Origin: Streptantibioticus cattleyicolor NRRL 8057 = DSM 46488
Lineage (GTDB): Bacteria > Actinomycetota > Actinomycetes > Streptomycetales > Streptomycetaceae
Length of the DNA stretch: 64,000 nt
Assembly: GCF_000240165.1 (NCBI RefSeq)
Contig: NC_017586.1
Coordinates: 5,345,228 to 5,409,227, forward strand
Reading direction: 5' to 3'
Shown: piece after piece, positions 1-7,374 of the stretch
Layout of the letters: each line of letters begins with the position of its first letter
Position numbering within the stretch: the first letter of the stretch is position 1
Notes under the pieces: model-generated
The model's database searches: none
Told to the model about the DNA's origin: nothing
Seen by the model: the letters and a program-made list of their open reading frames with translations, nothing else
Program-made: the position numbers and the translations under genes

Positions 1-1145
1 GGGTGGTAGCCGGGCAGGTCGTGGCGTTCGGTCAGCCGCACCCCGTACAGCTGCTCGGCGGCGAGGAACACCCCGTCGGCCAGGACGCGTTCCAACTCCA
101 GGTAGGGACGCAGGGCGGCGGCGTCCACGGTGTAGCGGGCGCCGCGTACCCGCTCGGTCCAGTAGGACCAGTCCCACGGCTCCAGGGGGCGGCCGGCCGC
201 CTCGGTGAGCGTCGCCTCCTCCCGCCGGGCGTTGGCCACCGCCGGCGGGATCAGCCGGGCCAGCAGCGAGCCGACCGCCTCGATGGTGCCCGCGGTCATC
301 TCCGCCACCACGTAGGCGGCGTGGCTGGGGTACCCGAGCAGCGCGGCGCGCTGGGCGCGCAGCCGGGCGATACGCGGCACGATCTGCCGGTTGGACTCCC
401 GGCCGCGGCTGACGGAGGCGGTGAAGAGGCGTTCGCGGGCGGCCGGGTCGTCGAGCTGGGCGAGTTCGCTCTGGTTGGTGAAGAGCTTCAGCCGGATCGC
501 GTAGCGCCCAGGGTGCCCCAGCGACTCGGCGCTGAGCGCGGCGGCGGCCACCGCGTCCGGGGCGAGCCCGCGCAGTTCGTCGGCGGTGTCGAAGAGGACG
601 GTGGCCGCGGCCGTGTCGGCGAGCAGGTTGCGTTCGAAGGTGGCCGACAGCACGGCCAGTTCCTCGTTGAGCCCCCGCAGCCGCCGCTGGCCGGCGTCGT
701 CCAGCCGGGCCCCGGCCCGTACGAAGTCGGTGTGCACCCGCTCCAGCAGCCGCAACGAGGCGTCGTCCAGGCCGAGTTGGTGACGCTCGCGGTGGAGCGC
801 ATCCAGCCGGGCGAAGAGCCGGCGGTCGAGCAGGACGGCGTCACGGTGGGCGGCGAGCCGCGGCCGGTACTCGGCGTCCAGCCGCTGGATCTCCTCGGTG
901 CTGCCGGTGGCCGCGTGGTTGCCGAAGACCGCCTCCACCCGGCGCAGCAGGGCCCCGCTGCGCTCCAGGGCGACCACGGTGTTCTCGAAGCTCGGCGGGG
1001 CCGGGTCCGCGGCGATCGCCGCCACCTCCGCGAGCTGCTCGGCCATCCCCCGGTCGAACGCGGGGGCGTAGTGGGCGGCGGTCAGCTCGGCGAAGGGCGG
1101 CAGTTCGTAGGGGAGCCGGCTGCGGGTGAGAAGCGGGTTCGTCAT
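1..1145 (-). CDS. M3-family oligopeptidase (thimet/Dcp type), C-terminus beyond window
   Basis: Zinc oligopeptidase of the M3 family, a cytoplasmic enzyme that trims short peptides. About 380 N-terminal residues are visible, beginning MTNPLLTRSRLPYELPPFA. They form the mostly helical lid typical of the family, including a PPSFENTVVALERSG-like segment seen in oligopeptidase A and Dcp. The frame is open to the window edge, so the HExxH zinc motif, expected past residue 450 in a protein of about 680 residues, cannot be checked. The ATG lies about 10 bp after the stop of the upstream phosphatase-like gene on the same strand, which suggests co-transcription. Family assignment is firm; substrate preference is unknown. 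Confidence 0.85.
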   Translation of the reverse strand, partial: MTNPLLTRSRLPYELPPFAELTAAHYAPAFDRGMAEQLAEVAAIAADPAPPSFENTVVALERSGALLRRVEAVFGNHAATGSTEEIQRLDAEYRPRLAAHRDAVLLDRRLFARLDALHRERHQLGLDDASLRLLERVHTDFVRAGARLDDAGQRRLRGLNEELAVLSATFERNLLADTAAATVLFDTADELRGLAPDAVAAAALSAESLGHPGRYAIRLKLFTNQSELAQLDDPAARERLFTASVSRGRESNRQIVPRIARLRAQRAALLGYPSHAAYVVAEMTAGTIEAVGSLLARLIPPAVANARREEATLTEAAGRPLEPWDWSYWTERVRGARYTVDAAALRPYLELERVLADGVFLAAEQLYGVRLTERHDLPGYH

Positions 1146-1155
1146 CCGACCGACC

Positions 1156-1980
1156 CTATGGTCGGGCGTCCTCCAGGAACAGGTCCCGCAGCCGCTCGCG
1201 GCGCTCCTCGGTCAGTCCCAGCCCCTCGGTGAGGTAGCGCTCGGTGGAGCCCCAGCGCTCGTCGATGGTGTCGAAGGCGGCGGCCAGGTATTCCGCCCGG
1301 GCCTCGAAGAGCGGGCCGAGCAACTCCATCACCTCCGGCTGGGCCAGCGGGTGGTCCGGGTTGGCGCGCCGGATCCGGTAGCGCCGGTGGGCCTCGTTGC
1401 TCAGCAGGTAGTCGGCCTCGATGACGTCCCGTTCCACCCCCAGGGCGAGGAGGATCACCGCGATCGAGGTGCCGGCCCGGTCCTTGCCGGCCGCGCAGTG
1501 CAGCAGCACCGGCACCGCCTCGTCGGCCAGCAACGCCAGCAGCCGGCCGTGCTCGGCGGTGCGGGTGAGGATCAGCGACCGGTAGGAGCGGGTCATCCGG
1601 GCCGCCGCCCGGCCCTCCCCGAGCGCCGCGCGCAGCGCCGACAGGTCGCCGTCGCGCACCACGCGCCAGAAGTCGGCGCCCTCGGCCGGGTCGTTGAGCG
1701 GCATGTTGACGTTGCGCACCCCGGGCAGCTCGACGTCCGGGCCCTCCAGCGCGATGTCGGCGGAGTTGCGGAAGTCGACGACGGTGTGCAGCCCGAGGGA
1801 GGCGAGGAAGGCCGCGTCGGACTCGGTGGCGTGGGCCAGGTGGCCGCTGCGGTACAGCCGCCCGTACCGCACCCGGCGGCCGTCCGCGGTGGCCGCCCCG
1901 CCCACGTCGCGGAAGTTGCGGACCCCGGTCAGCTCGGGCTCGGGCTGGGGCGGCACGGTCTGCGGCGTCTGCTGGGTCAC
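1156..1980 (-). CDS. Tyrosine/serine protein phosphatase, MptpB-like
   Basis: Cysteine-dependent phosphatase of the bacterial tyrosine/serine (or phosphoinositide) type. The P-loop HCAAGKDRAG is visible and matches the family signature HCxxGKDRTG, with Cys as nucleophile and Arg binding phosphate. The N-terminus carries GVRNFRDVGG and a DFRN motif typical of this group. I place the start at GTG 1980 because AAGGAG at 1991-1986 then has a 5-nt spacer; the GTG at 1986 overlaps that ribosome site. The protein is about 274 residues with no signal peptide. It probably shares a transcript with the M3 peptidase downstream. Target phosphoproteins cannot be inferred. Confidence 0.85.
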   Translation of the reverse strand: MTQQTPQTVPPQPEPELTGVRNFRDVGGAATADGRRVRYGRLYRSGHLAHATESDAAFLASLGLHTVVDFRNSADIALEGPDVELPGVRNVNMPLNDPAEGADFWRVVRDGDLSALRAALGEGRAAARMTRSYRSLILTRTAEHGRLLALLADEAVPVLLHCAAGKDRAGTSIAVILLALGVERDVIEADYLLSNEAHRRYRIRRANPDHPLAQPEVMELLGPLFEARAEYLAAAFDTIDERWGSTERYLTEGLGLTEERRERLRDLFLEDARP

Positions 1981-2182
1981 CGGCACTCCTTCGACGACGG
2001 CCGACGGTACTGGTCACCGCCGAACTGGCCACAGCCGACCATACGACAGTGCGACCGAGGACGTACCCGGCGGTACGCGGCTCGTCCCGGCCCGTCCGCA
2101 AACCCCGAGTGGGATGAATCACGCCTCGTCAACCCCTGGTTACGGTGGCGTAGGTCACGCCGGCGGGAGGAGGATGTGGCGA

Positions 2183-2989
2183 GTGGCTGATGTGAACATT
2201 CCTGACCCCTCCCGTGCGTCGGGTGCGCCGGGCATCGGGTCCTACGCGGCGATCGGCGACAGCTTCACCGAAGGGGTGGGCGACCCCGGTCCCGACGGCG
2301 TCTTCGTCGGCTGGGCCGACCGCCTCGCCGCCCGCCTCGCCCAGCAGCGCCCGGACGGTGACTTCCGCTACGCCAACCTCGCGGTACGCGGCCGGCTGCT
2401 CGACCGGATCGTCGCCGAGCAGGTGCCCGACGCCATCCGGCTCGCCCCGGACCTGGTGACCTTCTGCGGTGGCGGCAACGACATCCTGCGCCCCGGCACC
2501 GACCCCGACCAGGTGGCCGAGGTCTTCGAGGGCGCGGTCGCCGGGCTGGTCCGGGCGGCCGGCACGGTGGTGATCGCCACCGGGTTCGACACCCGGGGCG
2601 TCCCGGTGCTGGGCCGGCTGCGCGGCAAGATCGCCACCTACAACGCCCATCTGCGGGCCATCGCCGACCGGTACGACTGCCCGGTGCTCGACCTGTGGTC
2701 GCTGCGTTCGGTGCAGGACCCCCGGGCGTGGAGCGAGGACCGCCTCCACCTGTCGCCGGCCGGCCACGAGCGGGTCGCCCGGCGCGCCGCCCAGGTGCTC
2801 GGCCTCGACGTGCCCGATGACCCCGACAAGCCCTGGCCGCCGCGCCCCTACCGCACCCCCGCCGAGGTACGCCGGGAGAACATCCAGTGGGCGCGCACCC
2901 ATCTCGTCCCGTGGATCGGCCGCCGGCTGCGCGGTGAGTCCAGCGGTGACCATGTGGAGCCCAAGCGGCCGGAGTTGCTGCCGCTGTAA
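2183..2989 (+). CDS. SGNH/GDSL hydrolase
   Basis: Esterase/lipase-like hydrolase of the SGNH superfamily. The four blocks are visible: GDSFTEG with the nucleophilic Ser, a Gly-rich loop, GGGND with the oxyanion Asn, and DRLHLSPAGH with the Asp-x-x-His pair. The protein is about 268 residues and ends in a basic tail. I chose GTG 2183 because AGGAGG at 2168-2173 then has a 9-nt spacer; the ATG at 2174 abuts the same ribosome site. There is no signal peptide, so it is probably intracellular. The natural ester substrate is unknown. It stands alone, with a hairpin terminator after it. Confidence 0.85.
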   Translation: MADVNIPDPSRASGAPGIGSYAAIGDSFTEGVGDPGPDGVFVGWADRLAARLAQQRPDGDFRYANLAVRGRLLDRIVAEQVPDAIRLAPDLVTFCGGGNDILRPGTDPDQVAEVFEGAVAGLVRAAGTVVIATGFDTRGVPVLGRLRGKIATYNAHLRAIADRYDCPVLDLWSLRSVQDPRAWSEDRLHLSPAGHERVARRAAQVLGLDVPDDPDKPWPPRPYRTPAEVRRENIQWARTHLVPWIGRRLRGESSGDHVEPKRPELLPL

Positions 2990-3009
2990 CGGCCGCCGGA
3001 ACACCGGCC

Positions 3010-3042
3010 CGGTCCCCGGACGCGACGTGCGACCGGGGACCG
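3010..3042. terminator. Hairpin terminator between convergent genes
   Basis: A perfect 10-bp stem (CGGTCCCCGG / CCGGGGACCG) with a 13-nt loop lies between the SGNH hydrolase stop and the stop of the ATPase gene on the other strand. It has no long T run, as is common in Streptomyces, and could act in both directions. Confidence 0.6.
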
Positions 3043-3049
3043 CGGCTTC

Positions 3050-3532
3050 TCAGTCCTGGCCGCCGCGCGGTTCGCGGGAGAGCACCGCCCACACCACCCG
3101 GCCGTGGCCGTCGGCGCACGGGTGGACGCCCCAGGTCTGGGCGAGCGCGTCGACGAGCAGCAGGCCGCGCCCGCCCTCCTCGTCGAAGGCGGCGTCCTTG
3201 GCGTGCGGTTCGGAGGCGCCACGGCCCTGGTCGGCCACCTCGAGGCGCAGCAGATGCGTGGTGACCCGCAGGGCGCAGGCGATCCGCGTGCTGTCGCTGT
3301 ACCGGACGGCGTTGGTGAACAGCTCCGACAGGATCAGCCCGGCGTCGTCCCCGACCTCGCCCTCCACACCGCGCGCGGCGAGCAGGGTTCGCAGCCTGCG
3401 GCGGGCCTCGGCCACGCAGGCGCCCAGCGCCGGCAGGTGGAAGACGTCCATCGGGTTGTGCGCGCGGGGTCCGGTACGCGAACCGGCGGCCGGCTCGCGG
3501 CGCGGCTGCGCACCGGTCACTTCCGGGCGCAT
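3050..3532 (-). CDS. Histidine-kinase-like ATPase (anti-sigma / RsbW type)
   Basis: Small ATP-binding protein of the HATPase_c_2 group, about 160 residues, related to anti-sigma factors such as SpoIIAB/RsbW. The N box is visible as LILSELFTNAVRYS, followed by DQGRG (G1) and GGRGLLLVDALA (G2). Such proteins bind sigma or anti-anti-sigma partners, but many streptomycete copies have no known partner. It is divergent from an XRE/DUF5753 gene and a DUF397 gene, the arrangement of whiJ/abaA-like loci. The start is uncertain: ATG 3532 is used, and an in-frame GTG at 3604 also lacks a clear ribosome site. Confidence 0.8.
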   Translation of the reverse strand: MRPEVTGAQPRREPAAGSRTGPRAHNPMDVFHLPALGACVAEARRRLRTLLAARGVEGEVGDDAGLILSELFTNAVRYSDSTRIACALRVTTHLLRLEVADQGRGASEPHAKDAAFDEEGGRGLLLVDALAQTWGVHPCADGHGRVVWAVLSREPRGGQD

Positions 3533-3643
3533 CGGGTCCGTGCGCGGCCGGGCGGGGAAACCGGCCGGGCGCTCCAGGCGGAGAGCGTCATGGGAGAGGG
3601 CCACCGGGCCACTATGCGCGCAGCGCGGAACAGATGGCAAGAT

Positions 3644-3683
3644 GCGTTCTGTAATTTGCAGAACGCTCGGGACAGATCTGTCC
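3644..3683. promoter_or_regulatory. Two adjacent palindromes in a divergent promoter
   Basis: An 8-bp inverted repeat GCGTTCTG/CAGAACGC with the AT-rich spacer TAATTTG (3644-3666) is followed by the perfect 14-bp palindrome GGACAGATCTGTCC (3670-3683). Both lie between the ATPase gene and the XRE/DUF5753 gene. They are likely operators, with the XRE protein as the obvious candidate ligand. That assignment is inference. Confidence 0.55.
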
Positions 3684-3766
3684 GCGCTGACTGACGGCGT
3701 GCCAGACTGCCTGCGATACAGGCGAGTTGGCGTTGTGCCGTGGTGAGCAGGAGAAAGGGGCTGGGC

Positions 3767-4636
3767 GTGGCGGACTCCCGGGCGGGAAGCGCACCCACCG
3801 TGCTGCGCGTGGTTCTCGGCAAGCGACTCGCCGAGTTGCGGGAGCGGGCGGGCATCGGCTACGAGGCGGCGGCACGGGCGCTGGACGTCACCCACGCCAC
3901 CATCCGCCGGATGGAGAAGGCCGAGGTCGGCCTGAAGATCCCGTACGTCGAGAAGCTGCTGCGCACCTACGGGGTCACCGACCCCGAGGAGGTCGAGAGC
4001 TTCCTGGCGCTGGCCCGCGAGGCCAACAAGCCCGGCTGGTGGCACCGTTACCGTGACGTGCTGCCCGAGTGGTTCAGCGCCTTCGTCAGCCTGGAGGGCG
4101 AGGCGTCGCTCATCCGCGCCTACGAACCGCACTACGTCCCCGGTCTCCTCCAGACCGAGGACTACGCGCGTGCCGTGCTGCGCGCCGGGCTCCCGCACGC
4201 CCCGGCCGAGACCATCGAGCGGGGCGTCTCGCTGCGCATGGCCCGGCAGCGGCTGCTCACCCGGGATCCGGCGCCGCCGCTGCTGTGGGTGGTCATGGAC
4301 GAGACGGTGCTGCGGCGCCCCATCGGGGGACCGGCGGTGATGCGGGCCCAGATCGACCGGCTCGTCGCGGCCTGCGCCATGCCCAACGTCAGGCTCCAGG
4401 TGATGCCGTTCGCCGCCGGCCCGCATCCGGCGATGTACGGACCGTTCCACATCTTCCGGTTCGAGATCCGGGAACTGCCGGACGTGGTCTGTTCGGAGAA
4501 CCTGGTGGGGGCCGTCTACCTCGACGAACGGGACGACGTGTCGGCCTTCCTCGAAGCGCTCGACCGGATGTGCGCGCAAGCCGCGCCGGCACACAGCACC
4601 GAGGCCGTCCTCGGTCGCATTCGCAAGGAGATCTAG
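3767..4636 (+). CDS. XRE-family regulator with DUF5753 domain (WhiJ-like)
   Basis: Transcriptional regulator of about 289 residues. An N-terminal helix-turn-helix occupies roughly residues 10-70 (LAELRERAGIGYEAAARAL, then THATIRRMEKAEVG). The C-terminal DUF5753 domain follows, with the characteristic YEPHYVPGLLQTEDYARAV segment and LQVMPF near the end. GTG 3767 is preferred over the upstream GTG 3740 because AAAGGGG at 3754-3760 gives a 6-nt spacer. The gene is followed after 5 bp by a DUF397 gene; such pairs control development or antibiotic production in Streptomyces. It probably binds the palindromes in its own promoter. Confidence 0.88.
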   Translation: MADSRAGSAPTVLRVVLGKRLAELRERAGIGYEAAARALDVTHATIRRMEKAEVGLKIPYVEKLLRTYGVTDPEEVESFLALAREANKPGWWHRYRDVLPEWFSAFVSLEGEASLIRAYEPHYVPGLLQTEDYARAVLRAGLPHAPAETIERGVSLRMARQRLLTRDPAPPLLWVVMDETVLRRPIGGPAVMRAQIDRLVAACAMPNVRLQVMPFAAGPHPAMYGPFHIFRFEIRELPDVVCSENLVGAVYLDERDDVSAFLEALDRMCAQAAPAHSTEAVLGRIRKEI

Positions 4637-4641
4637 AACCC

Positions 4642-4902
4642 ATGGATCGCGGTTACCCGGGCCTGCCCGACCGGATTTACAACGGCATGCCCGCCAAGGA
4701 ACTCGGCACCGAAGGCTGGCGCAAGCCATGGAGCGGCGGCAACGGCGGCAGCTGCGTCGAGGCGATGAAGCTGCGCGACGGCCGGGTGGCGCTGCGGCAG
4801 TCCACCGACCCCGACGGGCCCGCGCTGATCTACACCTCGCGGGAGATCGAGACGTTCATCCAGGGCGCGAAGGCCGGCGAAGCCGACTTCCTCCTCACCT
4901 GA
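4642..4902 (+). CDS. DUF397 protein, small partner of the XRE regulator
   Basis: An 86-residue protein of the DUF397 family, recognised by the W-rich stretch WRKPWSGGNGGSCVEAM, then RDGRVALRQSTDPDGPAL and a YTSREIETFIQGAKAGE ending. AAGGAG at 4625-4630 lies inside the end of the preceding gene, 11 nt before the ATG, so translation is probably linked. DUF397 proteins act with their cognate DUF5753 regulators, proposed to antagonise or modulate DNA binding. There are no membrane segments. Confidence 0.88.
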   Translation: MDRGYPGLPDRIYNGMPAKELGTEGWRKPWSGGNGGSCVEAMKLRDGRVALRQSTDPDGPALIYTSREIETFIQGAKAGEADFLLT

Positions 4903-5002
4903 CGCCGGGCCGGCCCGTCCGGCCCCGCGCGCCTTTCGACCGGCAGCACACCGAACGCGGCCGCGCCCCCGCGCACCGCACCAGGACCGAATGGAGGACG
5001 GC

Positions 5003-5809
5003 GTGAGCGAGCAAGGCTTCAGCGCCGACCAGATAGACACCTCACGGCCGCACCCGGCCCGGATGTACGACTACTACCTGGGTGGCTGGGACAACTACGA
5101 GGTCGACCGGCAGGCCGCCGAGCAGGTCATCGCGATGGCCCCGGAGGCCCCGGCCAGCGCCCGCGCCAACCGCGCGTTCATGCGGCGCGCCGTGCGCACC
5201 GTGGTGCGCGCCGGGGTGCGCCAGATCATCGACGTCGGCACCGGCATCCCCACCTCGCCCAACACCCACGAGGTGGCCCGGGAGATCGACCCCGGGGTAC
5301 GGGTGGCCTACGTCGACAACGACCCGATCGTGGCCACCCACGCGGGCGCCAAGCTCACCAACACCGGCAACGCCGCCTTCGTCCTCGCCGACACCCGCGA
5401 GCCCAAGACGATCCTGGAACACCCGGTGGTCCAGGAGCTGATCGACTTCTCCGAGCCGGTGGCCCTGATGCTGGTGGCCGTGCTCCACTTCGTCAAGGAC
5501 GAGGAGGACCCGGCCGGCATCCTGGCCGCCCTCACAGAACGGCTGCCCAGCGGCAGCCACCTGGTGCTCACCCACGGCACCGCCGACTTCCACCCGGACG
5601 CCGACGGCGACGCCCGGGACGTGTACAAGAACGCCACCGCGCATCTGACGCTCCGCGGCTACGACGCGTTCCTGCCCTTCTTCGACGGCTTCGAACTCCT
5701 CGAACCCGGCGTCGTCCAGGTGCCGTTGTGGCGTCCGGACGGCCCGCCGCCGCCCGCCGAGGAGCTCCAGCGCATCGCGTTCTACGGCGGTGTCGGCGTC
5801 AAGCCGTGA
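5003..5809 (+). CDS. SAM-dependent methyltransferase, DUF574/Methyltransf_19 family
   Basis: Actinobacterial methyltransferase-fold protein of about 268 residues. Visible marks are the N-terminal RPHPARMYDYYLGGWDNYEV block, the SAM-binding segment IIDVGTGIPTSPNTHEVA, and VAYVDNDPIV, whose acidic residue would bind the ribose. The family is very common in Streptomyces and frequently sits beside XRE/DUF397 pairs, but no substrate is established. GTG 5003 is used because GGAGG at 4993-4997 gives a 5-nt spacer. Its 3' end overlaps the convergent acetyltransferase gene by 11 bp. Confidence 0.85.
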   Translation: MSEQGFSADQIDTSRPHPARMYDYYLGGWDNYEVDRQAAEQVIAMAPEAPASARANRAFMRRAVRTVVRAGVRQIIDVGTGIPTSPNTHEVAREIDPGVRVAYVDNDPIVATHAGAKLTNTGNAAFVLADTREPKTILEHPVVQELIDFSEPVALMLVAVLHFVKDEEDPAGILAALTERLPSGSHLVLTHGTADFHPDADGDARDVYKNATAHLTLRGYDAFLPFFDGFELLEPGVVQVPLWRPDGPPPPAEELQRIAFYGGVGVKP

Positions 5810-6317
5810 GGTCCTTGGCGAACCAGTGGTCGGCGTAGCGCTTGGGGTACGGCGCGGGGATGGCGGCGTACCCGGAGCGCGCGTACATCGCCCGCGCCTC
5901 GGTGAGGTCGTCGCGGGTGTCCAGACGCAGCGTGGTGGCGCCGAGCACCTCCCGGGCCGCCGTCTCCGCGGCGGCCAGCAGACGGCCGCCCAGCCCGCGA
6001 CGGCGGGCGCCGGCGGCCACGTAGACACGGGTCAGCTCGGCGGTACCCGGCGAGAGCAGGTGCACCCCGGCGCAGCCGGCCGGCTCGCCCGCCCGCCGCG
6101 CCACCAGGAAGACCCCGTGCGGCGCCACCAGATGGTCGCTGGGCTCGTCGGCGAGGGCGCCGTCGATCTCCGCCGCCGTGGCCGGCCGCCCCTCGTGCTG
6201 GCGGTAGTAGCGGTCGACGATGTCACGGTAGTAGGCGCGCAGCAGCGCCGCGGAGTCCGGCGCGGCCACCGGTTCGGGCGCGACGACCAGGGCGCCCGCC
6301 GGGGATGAGGTGGTCAT
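5799..6317 (-). CDS. GNAT-family N-acetyltransferase
   Basis: A 172-residue acetyltransferase. The acetyl-CoA site is seen as VYVAAGARRRGLGGRLLAAA (motif A, R/QxxGxG/A), followed by TLRLDTRDDLTEARAMYAR and a YAAIPAPY segment typical of the C-terminal motif B. The acceptor is unknown. It overlaps the convergent methyltransferase gene at its 3' end, so the two may interfere at transcription level. Confidence 0.82.
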   Translation of the reverse strand: MTTSSPAGALVVAPEPVAAPDSAALLRAYYRDIVDRYYRQHEGRPATAAEIDGALADEPSDHLVAPHGVFLVARRAGEPAGCAGVHLLSPGTAELTRVYVAAGARRRGLGGRLLAAAETAAREVLGATTLRLDTRDDLTEARAMYARSGYAAIPAPYPKRYADHWFAKDLTA

Positions 6318-6371
6318 GCGCGCGATTGTGCCCCGGGGCCGGCCCCGGGCGCGCGCCGATGACCGCCGGGC

Positions 6372-6545
6372 TCAGTGGCCGTGCCTGGAGCCCAGCTGGA
6401 ACAGCAGGAACAGGAAGGCCGCGAACAGGTGCGACCCGGCCAGGTAGACGGCGATCCGGAACCACAACGCCCGGTTCTGCCAACGGGTGTTGAGCGCCTT
6501 GATCTGCGGCTGGTCCTCCGGGACCGGTACGGGGGATTCGGGCAT
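6372..6545 (-). CDS. DUF6126-type single-pass membrane microprotein
   Basis: A 57-residue protein with a charged N-terminus (PEDQPQIKALNTRWQNRALW) and one membrane helix (FRIAVYLAGSHLFAAFLFLL), ending SRHGH. It follows the XRE-cupin regulator gene on the same strand after 58 bp. I recall DUF6126 proteins being encoded next to such regulators in Streptomyces, so a functional link is plausible. No catalytic residues are visible. Confidence 0.72.
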   Translation of the reverse strand: MPESPVPVPEDQPQIKALNTRWQNRALWFRIAVYLAGSHLFAAFLFLLFQLGSRHGH

Positions 6546-6603
6546 GACGGGACCACCTTCCGGCGGACGGGGACGACGACGGGCGGGCGGGGCGGGCGGC
6601 GGC

Positions 6604-7230
6604 TCAGTGCGGACGGCCCGGCCGCTCCACGCAGAGCGCGCCCGTCGGGGACTGCAACAGCGTGTGGACGAAGACCAGCTCGACCCCGTCGGCGGAGACC
6701 GCGGCCAGCCGGTGCGGGGTGAGCGAGTCGAAGTGGGCGGCGTCGCCCGGATCGAGGAGGTGGACCCGCTCGCCCAGGGTGAGCCGCAGCCGCCCGGTGA
6801 GCACGTACAGCCACTCCTCGCCGGGATGCACCCGTACCACGGAGTCCTGCACCGCGGGCGGGATGTGGACACGCAGCGCCTGCATCGCGCGGTCCGCCCC
6901 GCCGACCCTGCGGTAACTCCAGCCGCCCGCCTGGCCGGACTCCAGCCGGCCCGCCCGGACCACCGGGTCCCGGGTCGCCGGCTCCTCCCCGAGCAGCTCG
7001 GCCACCGTGGTGCCGTATGCTCGGGACAGACCCAGCAGCACCGGCAGCGACGGCTGACGGCGGTCGGTCTCCAGCCGCGACAGATGCGCCGGCGAGAGCC
7101 CGACCCGGGCCGCCGCCGCCTCCAGCGTGAGCCCGCTGCCCCGCCGCCGCTCGCGCAGCCTGGCCCCCAGCCCGGTCACCTCGCCGAACGAGGGGGACGG
7201 CCCGGCGTCCGGCGGCGTGCTGTCGTTCAT
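6604..7230 (-). CDS. XRE-family regulator with C-terminal cupin domain
   Basis: About 208 residues. The N-terminal helix-turn-helix (LRERRRGSGLTLEAAAARVG then SPAHLSRLETDRRQPSL) spans about residues 20-80. A small C-terminal cupin barrel follows, with HPGEEWLYVLTGRLRLTLG and DSLTPHRL, the fold that senses small ligands in this family. ATG 7230 is preceded by GGAG. The gene is divergent from an FAD-dependent monooxygenase and upstream of a DUF6126 gene. It likely controls both through the half-sites at 7260-7285. Confidence 0.85.
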   Translation of the reverse strand: MNDSTPPDAGPSPSFGEVTGLGARLRERRRGSGLTLEAAAARVGLSPAHLSRLETDRRQPSLPVLLGLSRAYGTTVAELLGEEPATRDPVVRAGRLESGQAGGWSYRRVGGADRAMQALRVHIPPAVQDSVVRVHPGEEWLYVLTGRLRLTLGERVHLLDPGDAAHFDSLTPHRLAAVSADGVELVFVHTLLQSPTGALCVERPGRPH

Positions 7231-7259
7231 GGCTCCAGTGCACACCCCTCATGCCCCAC

Positions 7260-7285
7260 AGGCAAGAAATTTGCCTCAAAGGCAA
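7260..7285. promoter_or_regulatory. Operator with three AGGCAA half-sites
   Basis: AGGCAA (7260-7265), then TTGCCT (7271-7276, its inverse), then AGGCAA again (7280-7285) occur between the XRE-cupin gene and the FAD monooxygenase gene. This gives two overlapping inverted repeats, a usual layout for helix-turn-helix operators. Binding by the neighbouring XRE-cupin protein is inference. Confidence 0.55.
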
Positions 7286-7374
7286 TCCCCTCAGCGGGGC
7301 GCCGTTGACCAGCGCGTTCCCGGGCCGGGAGGCTGTCCCCGCACAAGCGGCGCACAACCCAGGGGGAGGACCAC

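Noticed and set aside
3-1232. Long plus-strand open frame over the M3 peptidase
   Set aside because: It is antisense to a clearly conserved protein, reads as low-complexity Gly/Val/Arg, and has no ribosome site; high GC makes such shadows common.
2174-2182. ATG 2174 as start of the SGNH hydrolase
   Set aside because: AGGAGG abuts it with no spacer, whereas GTG 2183 in the same frame has normal spacing.
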